Positions 1 to 5,522 of a stretch of DNA of 5,570 bases are shown piece by piece. The DNA comes from an uncultured Sporolactobacillus sp. (GTDB lineage Bacteria > Bacillota > Bacilli > Bacillales > Sporolactobacillaceae), in NCBI GenBank assembly GCA_900543345.1, contig UQRJ01000208.1, forward strand, positions 1 to 5,570. The letters run 5' to 3'. Each line of letters begins with the position of its first letter. The stretch's first letter is position 1. Below the pieces are notes generated by a model that was given only the letters and a program-made list of their open reading frames with translations, was not told where the DNA came from and did no database searches. The translations under genes were made by a program, and so were the position numbers.

Positions 1-47
1 CTACACAAGGCTATTCGTCGGCAGCGTCAGATGTGTATAAGAGACAG
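1..47 (+). other. Nextera read-1 adapter, not genomic
   Basis: Positions 1-6 (CTACAC) match the end of the Illumina P5 oligonucleotide, 7-14 (AAGGCTAT) sit where the 8-base i5 index belongs, 15-28 match TCGTCGGCAGCGTC, and 29-47 are the 19-base Tn5 mosaic end AGATGTGTATAAGAGACAG. The ATG at 31 lies inside the mosaic end, and reading on from it gives the spurious peptide MCIRDR fused to the ClpE fragment. Genomic sequence starts at about 48. This is a library artefact and should be trimmed. Confidence 0.98.
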
Positions 48-48
48 G

Positions 49-1377
49 GATAAATATGAGAAATATCATCATGTCAAATATACCGATGAAGCGATCAAAG
101 CTTGCGTAGCGTTATCGGCACGTTACATTCAGGATCGTTTTCTTCCCGATAAGGCCATCGATTTGATGGATGAAGCCGGGTCGAAGATGAATCTGAATCT
201 GACGCCTGTGGACACGGAAAGCGTCAAGAAAAAAATCAAGGAAATTTCCGCAGCGAAGGAAGAAGCAACAAAACGTGAACAGTTTGAGCAGGCGGCAAGG
301 TTGCGCGATCAGGAGCATGCTTACCAGAAACAGCTTGAACAGCTGGAAAAAATTAAGGCCAATGGCTCCGAACCGCCGGTTACCGGCCAACAAGCGGTAG
401 TCACTGACGAGCTCATTCAGCAGATTGTCGAGACACGCACCGGCATTCCGGTTAGAAAGCTCCAGAGAGACGAGCAGAACAAGATGCGTAACCTCGCCGA
501 ACAGTTGAATAAGCGTGTGATTGGCCAGAAAGAGGCTGTGGAAAAAGTCGCGCGCGCGATTCGCCGCAACCGCACCGGCTTCCGCAAGTCGACGCGGCCG
601 ATTGGTTCGTTCCTGTTTGTCGGACCGACCGGCGTCGGCAAAACAGAGTTGGCCAAACAGCTGGCCGCTGAGATGTTCGGCGATCCGGAAGCGATGATTC
701 GCCTTGATATGAGTGAATATATGGAGAAACATTCGGTCGCGAAACTGATCGGTGCGCCTCCGGGCTATGTCGGCCATGAAGAAGCCGGGCAGCTGACGGA
801 GAAGGTACGCCGCAAACCGTATTCGATCATCTTGCTCGACGAAATTGAAAAGGCGCATCCGGATGTCATGCATATGTTTCTGCAGATCCTTGACGACGGC
901 CGGTTGACCGATAGTCAGGGACGGACAGTCAGCTTCAAGGATACGGTCATTATCATGACGAGTAACGCGGGCATCACGAACCGGACTTCGACGGTCGGTT
1001 TCGGCCGGACCGACAGCCATTCGGATATGATCAAGCAATTGGAAAATTACTTCCAGCCGGAATTTCTCAACCGTTTCGATGCGATTGTTAAATTCAATTC
1101 GCTGACCAAGGAAAATCTTGTGGCGATTGTCGATCTGATGATGGGCGACATTGAAAAAGCAGCGAAAGAACAGGGACTCAACCTGAGCATTACCGAGCCG
1201 GCGAAGCACAAACTGGCCGAACTCGGTTACAATCTCGAATTTGGCGCCCGTCCGTTGCGTCGTGTTCTGGAAGAAAAAGTCGAAGACAAGATTTCCGATC
1301 TGTTGCTGGAGAATGAGCATGTAAAATCGATGGTCGTCGATACCGAAGGCGATCATGTCGTTGTTAAAGCAGCGTAA
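49..1377 (+). CDS. clpE: ClpE-type AAA+ unfoldase, C-terminal part (5' truncated)
   Basis: Class I Clp/Hsp100 ATPase that threads damaged proteins into the ClpP protease in the cytoplasm. About 442 genuine residues remain of a family usually near 700-750; the zinc finger and most of D1 lie beyond the window. Counting from the artefactual Met at 31, visible parts are the D1 end (RYIQDRFLPDKAIDLMDEAG, 31-50), a UVR-like coiled coil (about 77-106), and a complete D2: Walker A GPTGVGKT 198-205, pore loop GYVG 245-248, Walker B IILLDE 266-271, sensor 1 SNAG 311-314, arginine finger in NRFD 347-350, and sensor 2 GARPLRR 405-411. VGF at 322-324 is the ClpP-docking tripeptide. YHHVKYTDEA, VMHMFLQILDDGR and the end-domain wording fit ClpE better than ClpC from memory of the two families; ClpC is the alternative. 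The stop TAA is followed by a terminator 15 bp on. The start at 31 is adapter-derived. Confidence 0.93.
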   Translation, partial: DKYEKYHHVKYTDEAIKACVALSARYIQDRFLPDKAIDLMDEAGSKMNLNLTPVDTESVKKKIKEISAAKEEATKREQFEQAARLRDQEHAYQKQLEQLEKIKANGSEPPVTGQQAVVTDELIQQIVETRTGIPVRKLQRDEQNKMRNLAEQLNKRVIGQKEAVEKVARAIRRNRTGFRKSTRPIGSFLFVGPTGVGKTELAKQLAAEMFGDPEAMIRLDMSEYMEKHSVAKLIGAPPGYVGHEEAGQLTEKVRRKPYSIILLDEIEKAHPDVMHMFLQILDDGRLTDSQGRTVSFKDTVIIMTSNAGITNRTSTVGFGRTDSHSDMIKQLENYFQPEFLNRFDAIVKFNSLTKENLVAIVDLMMGDIEKAAKEQGLNLSITEPAKHKLAELGYNLEFGARPLRRVLEEKVEDKISDLLLENEHVKSMVVDTEGDHVVVKAA

Positions 1378-1392
1378 AGTCTTTTATGAGGG

Positions 1393-1421
1393 GAGTCGGA
1401 ATTGTTCCGGCTCTTTTTTTT
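1393..1421 (+). terminator. Rho-independent terminator of clpE
   Basis: Nine-base-pair stem (1393-1401 with 1405-1413, one G.U pair), loop TTG, followed directly by eight T residues (1414-1421). It lies 15 bp after the clpE stop codon. Confidence 0.9.
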
Positions 1422-1423
1422 AC

Positions 1424-1457
1424 AAAAAAACCGGCATCCCGTTTGAGATCCCGGCTT
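1424..1457 (-). terminator. Possible terminator of def
   Basis: Read on the minus strand, AAGCCGG (1457-1451) can pair with CCGGTTT (1434-1428) through a 7-bp stem with one G.U pair and a 16-base loop, followed by a run of U residues (down to 1424). It is 27 bp beyond the def stop. The long loop and the overlap of stem and U-run make it weaker than the clpE terminator beside it. Confidence 0.45.
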
Positions 1458-1483
1458 AATCCGTGGTTCGGCCTCTTCGATCT

Positions 1484-2041
1484 TCAGATGCCCTCTTCTT
1501 GATACACATGATCGGGAATCTGAAACGGATTGTCTTTGTTAATTCGATCGAAAAACAGAATGCCGTTCAGATGGTCGATTTCATGTTGAATGGCAATAGC
1601 CGGATAGCCTTTCAGGCGAAGCGTCAGCGGCTTGCCATCGATGTCAAAGGCTTTAACTTTCACTCTGGCGCATCTGGGTACATATCCCGGAACTTCGCGG
1701 TCGACCGACAAGCAGCCTTCTCCGCCCTGCAGAAAAGTCTTTTCGACCGATTGGCTGACGATTTTCGGATTGGCAAGCATATATTCGTAGTGTTTGCCTT
1801 TGCTGTCGTTCAGGTAGAGGGCGATGAGCCGTTTGCTGATCGCGATCTGCGGGGCGGCGAGGCCGATGCCCGCACGGAGGTGGTACTTCTTTGCGATTTC
1901 TTCGTTCTGGCTGTTCTTCAGAAACTGAAGCATCGCTTTCAGTGTCTGTTTTTCTTTATCCGTTAGTGGAAGAGACACCTCGCGTGCGACCTGTCTGAGG
2001 ATTGGATTGCCTTCTCGTATGATATCGTCCATCGTTATCAT
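1484..2041 (-). CDS. def: Peptide deformylase (Bacillus DefB type)
   Basis: Metalloenzyme that removes the formyl group from the N-terminal methionine of nascent proteins at the ribosome. All three family motifs are present (185-residue numbering): GIGLAAPQ 58-65, EGCLS 108-112 with metal ligand Cys110, and HEIDH 153-157 with ligands His153 and His157 and catalytic Glu154. The insert NSQNEEIAKKYHLRAG before motif 1 is typical of the larger Bacillus type-2 enzyme. The chosen ATG gives MITMDDIIREGNPILR, matching the usual start and the usual length of about 184. An in-frame ATG at 2062 would add seven residues (MKESKAI), but these codons contain the Shine-Dalgarno sequence AAGGAG (2059-2054), which sits 12 nt before the chosen ATG, with a second AAGG 5 nt before it. 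The gene is convergent with clpE and appears to be transcribed alone. Confidence 0.95.
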   Translation of the reverse strand: MITMDDIIREGNPILRQVAREVSLPLTDKEKQTLKAMLQFLKNSQNEEIAKKYHLRAGIGLAAPQIAISKRLIALYLNDSKGKHYEYMLANPKIVSQSVEKTFLQGGEGCLSVDREVPGYVPRCARVKVKAFDIDGKPLTLRLKGYPAIAIQHEIDHLNGILFFDRINKDNPFQIPDHVYQEEGI

Positions 2042-2073
2042 GATTGCCTTACTCTCCTTCATTGTGCTTCGAG

Positions 2074-2106
2074 CTTTTAATGATACTTTTAGTGTATCAT
2101 TAAAAG
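2074..2106. repeat. Perfect 13-bp inverted repeat upstream of def
   Basis: CTTTTAATGATAC (2074-2086) and GTATCATTAAAAG (2094-2106) are exact reverse complements separated by 7 bp (TTTTAGT). The repeat ends 33 bp before the def start codon and spans the region where a def promoter would lie. There is no T-run after it in either direction, so it is a poor terminator. A repressor operator with core TGATAC-N7-GTATCA or a 5' UTR hairpin are both possible. It does not match the Fur, PerR, Zur, LexA, CIRCE or CtsR consensus. Confidence 0.7.
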
Positions 2107-2119
2107 GTCGGACTGTTCA
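2091..2119 (-). promoter_or_regulatory. Weak candidate promoter for def
   Basis: On the minus strand, TGAACA (2119-2114) lies 17 bp before TACACT (2096-2091), each matching 4 of 6 bases of the sigma-A consensus. The -10 would fall inside the inverted repeat, so a bound protein would block it. TATCAT at 2085-2080 is a better -10 (5 of 6) but has no recognisable -35. No assignment is secure. Confidence 0.25.
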
Positions 2120-2683
2120 CTATCTTGCTGAGCGAGTTTCTTAAGCGATGGGCGGGAGACGGCTTCATGAGAAGGCAAGGGGCGGACCTACTGCCTATTT
2201 GTGTGACCAAGTGATTGTCACAGAGCCTGGACCTTTGTGCGTACTGATTATGCGCGTAGACTGACTTCGTTATGCTTGTCCCTTCGTGGTGCGTACGCCA
2301 CTTGGCGGCAGATGAACTCGGCATTTTTCTTTCATAGACAAAAGGTGTCCATCAAAAAGCGGATTGACTTCCGGTCCGAAAGATGCCACGATTTATATTA
2401 GCGTATGGAATCACGAAACGATGAGAGAAATCGACAGCACTGTCGATGACGTTCAGGAGCCGGCGATGTTTTTGCACGTTCCCTACGTACAAGATGAAAT
2501 CGACGGATCTGGCCGACGTTGACCAGATTGCGATGTTAATGTCGCTAAAAAAGCTTGCCAAAGACGTGAGACAGGCGTAGTCAAATCACCGTCCTCAGTC
2601 CGGAATGTCTGCTGGATCATATGCGGTGTTCTCAGAAGCCCGCTTTTTAATGGCGGTATAGTTCGCTAAAAAAGGATTGAATA
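2107..2683. other. Gene-free stretch of about 580 bp
   Basis: No intact gene can be supported between the def palindrome and the promoter of the YtxH gene. The two longer open frames here (minus 2324-2100, 74 codons; minus 2561-2352, 69 codons) look like chance: no recognisable family, no good ribosome binding site seen and odd composition. Plus-strand frames are all broken by stops every 20-60 codons. The first half (2107-2345) holds small potential stems such as TGTGAC/GTCACA (2202-2207 with 2217-2222), but no riboswitch, T-box, 6S, tmRNA, RNase P or SRP motif that I recognise. The second half holds the possible decayed gene listed separately. Old gene decay is the simplest explanation; an unrecognised RNA is not excluded. 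Confidence 0.6.
2403..2580 (+). pseudogene. Possible decayed DUF948 (YtxG-like) gene
   Basis: One plus frame from 2403 reads VWNHETMREIDSTVDDVQE, resembling the stretch after the membrane helix of DUF948 proteins (TL..VD.TV..VQ). It stops at a TGA near 2520. A second frame reads MKSTDLADVDQIAMLMSLKK and onward to LAKDVRQA, stop TAG 2578-2580, resembling the following DUF948 helix (TN.LA.DV.QK....L). So at least one frameshift separates two fragments in the expected order, and the usual N-terminal membrane helix is not visible. In Bacillus, DUF948 genes (ytxG) sit directly upstream of ytxH, as here. The similarity is from memory of the family, short, and could be chance. Confidence 0.3.
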
Positions 2684-2684
2684 T

Positions 2685-2713
2685 TAGACGGTGATAACGG
2701 ATATTGCTATACT
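2685..2713 (+). promoter_or_regulatory. Candidate sigma-A promoter of the YtxH gene
   Basis: TAGACG (2685-2690, 4 of 6) and TATACT (2708-2713, 5 of 6) are separated by 17 bp. Transcription would start near 2720 and leave a leader of about 100 nt. I see no sigma-B type GTTT...GGGTAT pair, although the B. subtilis ytxGHJ operon is stress controlled. Confidence 0.5.
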
Positions 2714-2727
2714 GTAAAATGGAACCG

Positions 2728-2747
2728 TGTCGGATGCGATTCCGACA
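2728..2747 (+). promoter_or_regulatory. Hairpin at the 5' end of the YtxH leader
   Basis: TGTCGGA (2728-2734) and TCCGACA (2741-2747) form a perfect 7-bp stem with a 6-base loop. It lies just inside the predicted transcript start, where it could protect the mRNA 5' end or serve as an operator. It is not followed by a T-run. Confidence 0.4.
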
Positions 2748-2771
2748 TATGGCGGCGGTGGAGGACTTTTA

Positions 2772-2798
2772 ATGATGGGAACCCTTGGGAAGACGTAA
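2772..2798 (+). CDS. Possible 8-codon upstream ORF
   Basis: ATG at 2772 follows a good Shine-Dalgarno sequence GGAGG (2760-2764) with 7 nt spacing and encodes MMGTLGKT before TAA. It ends 5 nt before the Shine-Dalgarno sequence of the YtxH gene, so it could be a leader peptide coupled to it. Short ORFs with a chance ribosome site do occur, and nothing in the peptide suggests a known attenuator. Confidence 0.2.
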   Translation: MMGTLGKT

Positions 2799-2819
2799 CT
2801 TTCAGGAGGCATGAAAAGG

Positions 2820-3050
2820 ATGAGCACAGAAAAGGAAAAAACAGGTAACTGTGTCGGCGTCAAAGAACTGTTTATCGGCGGTGTCATCGGCGGATTGATC
2901 GGTGCGGCGGCGGCGCTACTCCTTGCACCGAAATCCGGCGAAGAATTAAGAAAAAATCTTAACATTAAACAGCTGGTCGAAAGCAGTGTCGATAAAGTCA
3001 AAGATACGGCGTCCGGACTGGTTAAGCACGATGACGAGCCGTACAGTTGA
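2820..3050 (+). CDS. Small YtxH-domain membrane-anchored protein
   Basis: A 76-residue protein with a charged N-terminus (MSTEKEKTGN), one glycine/alanine-rich hydrophobic segment at about 18-37 (FIGGVIGGLIGAAAALLLAP), then KSGEELRKNL and a charged, probably helical tail. The segment G-G-x-I-G-A-A-A-A-L-L-L-A-P-K-S-G-E-E-L-R is the signature of the YtxH family, whose members are stress-linked small proteins of unknown biochemical function; this one is shorter than the usual 90-150. The start was placed at ATG 2820 because AGGAGG (2804-2809) is 10 nt from it; the in-frame ATG at 2811 is only 1 nt from that site. In B. subtilis ytxH lies between ytxG (DUF948) and ytxJ; here it stands alone, with only a possible ytxG remnant upstream and a terminator right after. 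Confidence 0.88.
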   Translation: MSTEKEKTGNCVGVKELFIGGVIGGLIGAAAALLLAPKSGEELRKNLNIKQLVESSVDKVKDTASGLVKHDDEPYS

Positions 3051-3063
3051 CAGCCGCGAGTAT

Positions 3064-3092
3064 AAGCCCTTCCGCTTTTCGGAAGGGCTTTT
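3064..3092 (+). terminator. Rho-independent terminator of the YtxH gene
   Basis: Eleven-base-pair perfect stem (3064-3074 with 3080-3090), loop CTTTT, then T residues to 3092. It lies between the convergent YtxH and phosphatase genes and just past the stop codon of the latter, so it may work in both directions, though the minus-strand side has only a short T-run (CTTATA). Confidence 0.9.
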
Positions 3093-3099
3093 GTCCGTG

Positions 3100-3792
3100 T
3101 CAGGCAGAATAGGTTTTGTTCGACGGCAGTTCCAAACAATTCAATTTTCCGCCGAACACACAGCCGCCGTCGATGCCGATGATGTTGTTGTCGCCGAAAT
3201 AAACGTCGCTTGAATTGTGTAGAAACATCGTCGGCGTGTGACCGAAAATCACCGTTTTTTCACCATGGTAACCGGTAAAAAAAGGCTCGCGGATCCATAG
3301 CAATATTTCTTCGTCCGTTTTTTCGACGGGATGTTCGGGATCGACGCCCGCGTGGACGAAAAGGTAATGTTCCGTTTGGGCGTATAGATTCAACTGGGTC
3401 ACCCAAGATAGCGTGTCCGTCAATTCGTCCGATAATTGCAGCGAAGAAGACTGCAACTCGCGGAAAATATGGTCAGGCTTTGCGCCGAAACTAGTGAGTG
3501 TTTTATTACCGCCGTTAGCCATCCAAGTGGTGAAGAAATCGGCGTCGCGGCCCGCCAGCGCTTTTTCCATCATATCCTCATGATTCCCTTTCAGCACGAC
3601 GGCGCCCTGTTTTTCAAGCTCACGCACTTTTTCGACAACGGCGCGCGGGTCCTGGCCGCGATCGATGTAGTCGCCGAGTAAGAATAATAAGTCTTCGGAG
3701 GGGTTGTAATTGCTTTTCTCCAGAAGGCGGTTGAATGCGTCGATCTGGCCGTGTATATCGCTGATCACTAGTAATCGTCTGACTGCCTGCAA
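3100..3792 (-). CDS. PPP-family metallophosphatase (Ser/Thr phosphatase / ApaH-like)
   Basis: A 230-residue calcineurin-like phosphoesterase with all metal-site motifs in order: D-x-H in SDIHG 11-15, GDYIDRG 40-46, GNHE 69-72, the HAG histidine at 147, and GHTP 184-187, followed by IDGGCVFGGKLNCLEL (207-222), as in PphA-type protein phosphatases and ApaH. These enzymes use two metal ions to hydrolyse phosphomonoesters of proteins or dinucleoside polyphosphates; the sequence does not settle which. No signal peptide or membrane segment is visible, so it is probably cytoplasmic. The start is TTG at 3792: an in-frame TGA lies three codons upstream, and a weak ribosome site GAGTGA (3804-3799) is 6 nt away. 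The only later alternative, GTG 3768, would cut into the first strand before the D-x-H motif. It is convergent with the YtxH gene and divergent from fumC. It is not PrpE, whose N-terminal wording differs. Confidence 0.9.
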   Translation of the reverse strand: MQAVRRLLVISDIHGQIDAFNRLLEKSNYNPSEDLLFLLGDYIDRGQDPRAVVEKVRELEKQGAVVLKGNHEDMMEKALAGRDADFFTTWMANGGNKTLTSFGAKPDHIFRELQSSSLQLSDELTDTLSWVTQLNLYAQTEHYLFVHAGVDPEHPVEKTDEEILLWIREPFFTGYHGEKTVIFGHTPTMFLHNSSDVYFGDNNIIGIDGGCVFGGKLNCLELPSNKTYSA

Positions 3793-3817
3793 TAGAATTC
3801 ACTCGCTTTCTTTTTCT

Positions 3818-3847
3818 ATCATAGACATCGGCGAAGGGGTTATGCAA
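3818..3847 (-). promoter_or_regulatory. Candidate promoter of the phosphatase gene
   Basis: On the minus strand TATGAT (3823-3818) matches 5 of 6 bases of a -10 box; TTGCAT (3847-3842), 18 bp upstream, matches the TTG of a -35. Transcription would start near 3811, about 20 nt before the TTG start codon. Confidence 0.4.
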
Positions 3848-3875
3848 CACTTATTTAAAAATGACGGAAAAAACT

Positions 3876-3904
3876 TTTAAAATATCGGCAGCAATCGCTA
3901 TAAT
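3876..3904 (+). promoter_or_regulatory. Sigma-A promoter of fumC
   Basis: TTTAAA (3876-3881, 4 of 6) and an exact TATAAT (3899-3904) with a 17-bp spacer. The predicted start is near 3911, leaving a leader of about 43 nt before the GTG start codon. Having the promoter here is further reason not to begin the protein at the ATG at 3861. Confidence 0.65.
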
Positions 3905-3909
3905 AGTAA

Positions 3910-3923
3910 TGAAAGCGAATTCA
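3910..3923 (+). promoter_or_regulatory. cre-like site (CcpA) at the fumC transcription start
   Basis: TGAAAGCGAATTCA fits the catabolite-responsive-element consensus TGNAANCGNWWNCA at every fixed position, with the central CG and TGAA/TTCA arms. It begins 6 bp after the -10 box, overlapping the expected +1, a position where CcpA-HPr(Ser-P) represses in Bacillus. The consensus is degenerate, so the call rests on match plus position. Confidence 0.6.
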
Positions 3924-3953
3924 CAGACGATGAATTTGGAAGAGGTGGACGAT

Positions 3954-5342
3954 GTGAATTATCGTATTGAACATGACACGATGGGAGAAGTCAAGGTTCC
4001 GGAAGACAGACTGTGGGCCGCGCAGACCGAACGCAGCAGAAATAATTTCCGTATCGGCTGGGAACGGATGCCGATGGAGATTATTTACGCTTTTGCTGTG
4101 CTGAAGAAAGGGGCCGCGCAGGCTAATCGGCAACTGGGTCAGCTCGACGAAACGAAAGCGAAAGCGATTGTTCAGGCGGCGGACGAAGTCATTGCGGGAA
4201 AATGGGATGATGAATTTCCCTTGAAGGTCTGGCAGACGGGAAGCGGCACGCAATCGAATATGAATGTAAATGAAGTGATCGCTAATCGTGCCGGCCAGTT
4301 GCTTAAGGAGGAGGGGCTGTCCGAACGTGTCCATCCGAACGATGACGTGAATCACTCGCAGAGTTCGAACGATACGTATCCGACAGCCCTGCATATAGCC
4401 GCTCTGACGGCTATTGAAGATCATCTGATTCCTGCACTGGCATCGCTTGAAAAGACGCTGAAGGAGAAGGCTGAGGCGTTTGCCGACATTGTTAAAATCG
4501 GCCGGACACATCTGCAGGATGCGACACCGCTGACATTGGGCCAGGAAATCAGTGGATGGGCAGCTATGCTTGAACGCTCGCGATCGATCATTGAGGCCGA
4601 CTGTGAGTTCCTTAGAGATCTGGCGATCGGCGGTACGGCTGTCGGTACCGGTCTGAACGCACACCCGGATTTTGGCCGGCTGGCGGCTGAGAAGATCAGT
4701 GAAATCACGGGTAAGACCTTTCGGACGGCACCGAATAAGTTTCAGGCGCTGACCAGTCATGATCAGATTGTTGCCGTTCATGGGTCGCTGAAGGCACTGG
4801 CGGCCGATCTGATGAAGATAGCCAATGATGTCCGTTGGCTGGCCAGCGGACCGCGCTGCGGGATTGGCGAGCTGACGATTCCTGCTAATGAGCCGGGAAG
4901 CTCAATCATGCCCGGTAAGGTCAATCCGACGCAATGCGAAGCGGTCACGATGGTCGCCGTCCAGGTATTCGGCAATGACGCGACGATCGGTTTCGCGGCC
5001 AGCCAAGGCAATTTTGAATTGAATGTCTTTAAACCGGTCATTGGTTATAACTTTTTACAATCGAGCCGCTTACTGACGGACGTCATGCAGTCCTTCAATA
5101 ACCATTGCGCGAAAGGGATTGAACCGAACCGGGAAAAGATCGATCAGAATCTGCATCGCTCACTGATGCTTGTTACCGCATTGAATCCGTATATCGGTTA
5201 TGAAAAGGCTGCGAAAATCTCGAAAACGGCTTATCAACAAGGACTGACTCTAAAAGAAGCGGCAATAAAACTCGGCATCCTTACGGCGCAGCAATTCGAT
5301 CAATATGTCAAACCGGAGAAAATGACTCATCCGAAAGCCTGA
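3954..5342 (+). CDS. fumC: Class II fumarate hydratase
   Basis: Homotetrameric, iron-independent fumarase of the TCA cycle that interconverts fumarate and L-malate in the cytoplasm. With the GTG start it has 462 residues, the length of B. subtilis CitG, and begins (M)NYRIEHDTMGEVKVP as that enzyme does. Active-site segments are TGSGTQSNMN 95-104, HPNDDVNHSQSSND 127-140, GRTHLQDATP 183-192 with the catalytic His186, and the superfamily signature GSSIMPGKVN 315-324 with the catalytic serine loop. The GTG at 3954 is preceded by GAGGTG (3942-3947) 6 nt away; in-frame ATGs at 3861 and 3930 lie before or inside the promoter or ribosome site region and add non-family residues. The gene stands alone with its own promoter, cre-like site and terminator, divergent from the phosphatase gene. 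No missing key residue was seen. Argininosuccinate lyase and aspartase share the fold but fit these motifs less well. Confidence 0.97.
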   Translation: MNYRIEHDTMGEVKVPEDRLWAAQTERSRNNFRIGWERMPMEIIYAFAVLKKGAAQANRQLGQLDETKAKAIVQAADEVIAGKWDDEFPLKVWQTGSGTQSNMNVNEVIANRAGQLLKEEGLSERVHPNDDVNHSQSSNDTYPTALHIAALTAIEDHLIPALASLEKTLKEKAEAFADIVKIGRTHLQDATPLTLGQEISGWAAMLERSRSIIEADCEFLRDLAIGGTAVGTGLNAHPDFGRLAAEKISEITGKTFRTAPNKFQALTSHDQIVAVHGSLKALAADLMKIANDVRWLASGPRCGIGELTIPANEPGSSIMPGKVNPTQCEAVTMVAVQVFGNDATIGFAASQGNFELNVFKPVIGYNFLQSSRLLTDVMQSFNNHCAKGIEPNREKIDQNLHRSLMLVTALNPYIGYEKAAKISKTAYQQGLTLKEAAIKLGILTAQQFDQYVKPEKMTHPKA

Positions 5343-5374
5343 AGCGAACAAAAGATATGAAAAGAGTCGGCTAA

Positions 5375-5522
5375 TCAACGAGAGGAACTGTTCCTCTCGT
5401 TTTTGCCGGTTTTGGAAAATAGCATAGAAATGGTCCGTTTCTTTCTTGTGTCATCTGTCAGTCCGGTTGCCAGTTTCTTATTGATGTAATTTTTCGGTGT
5501 CGGTGTCTGCAAACGATTGAGA
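5375..5522 (-). CDS. Possible 3' end of an unidentified gene (truncated)
   Basis: Between the fumC terminator and the adapter, one minus-strand frame is open for 48 codons up to a TGA at 5377-5375, while the other two minus frames contain stops. It would encode a basic tail beginning LNRLQTPTPKNYINKKLATG and ending NERNSSSR. Codon choice (CCG, CTG, AAA) is like the neighbours. I do not recognise the family, its stop lies at the edge of the fumC terminator stem, and a stretch this short can be open by chance. Confidence 0.3.
5377..5404 (+). terminator. Rho-independent terminator of fumC
   Basis: Perfect 10-bp stem ACGAGAGGAA/TTCCTCTCGT (5378-5387 with 5391-5400, extendable by A5377-T5401), loop CTG, then T residues to 5404. 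It starts 34 bp after the fumC stop. Confidence 0.92.

Noticed and set aside
31..48. ATG start of the ClpE reading frame at 31
   Set aside because: The codons MCIRDR are the Tn5 mosaic end of the adapter read in frame; they are not part of the gene.
112..1356. Long minus-strand open frame (414 codons) opposite clpE
   Set aside because: Exact antisense of a clear ClpE coding region; the protein is rich in Phe, Arg and His with no family features.
1463..1966. Plus-strand open frame of 167 codons
   Set aside because: Antisense of def, which carries all three deformylase motifs.
2202..2222. TGTGA...TCACA resembling a CRP or GlnR/TnrA site
   Set aside because: The half-sites are 11 bp apart, against 6 for CRP and 7 for the GlnR/TnrA consensus, and no gene start is nearby.
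2100..2324. Minus-strand open frame of 74 codons in the gap
   Set aside because: No family resemblance, odd composition, no good ribosome site, and it ends inside the def palindrome.
2749..2772. Seven-codon ORF MAAVEDF in the YtxH leader
   Set aside because: No Shine-Dalgarno sequence ahead of its ATG; the overlapping 2772 ORF has a much better one.
3861..3953. N-terminal extension of FumC from ATG 3861 (31 extra residues)
   Set aside because: It covers the promoter, cre-like site and ribosome binding site, and the family starts at the NYRIEHDTMG segment; GTG 3954 gives the standard 462 residues.
3921..4781. Minus-strand open frame of 286 codons opposite fumC
   Set aside because: Shadow of the fumarase gene; no ribosome site or recognisable domain.
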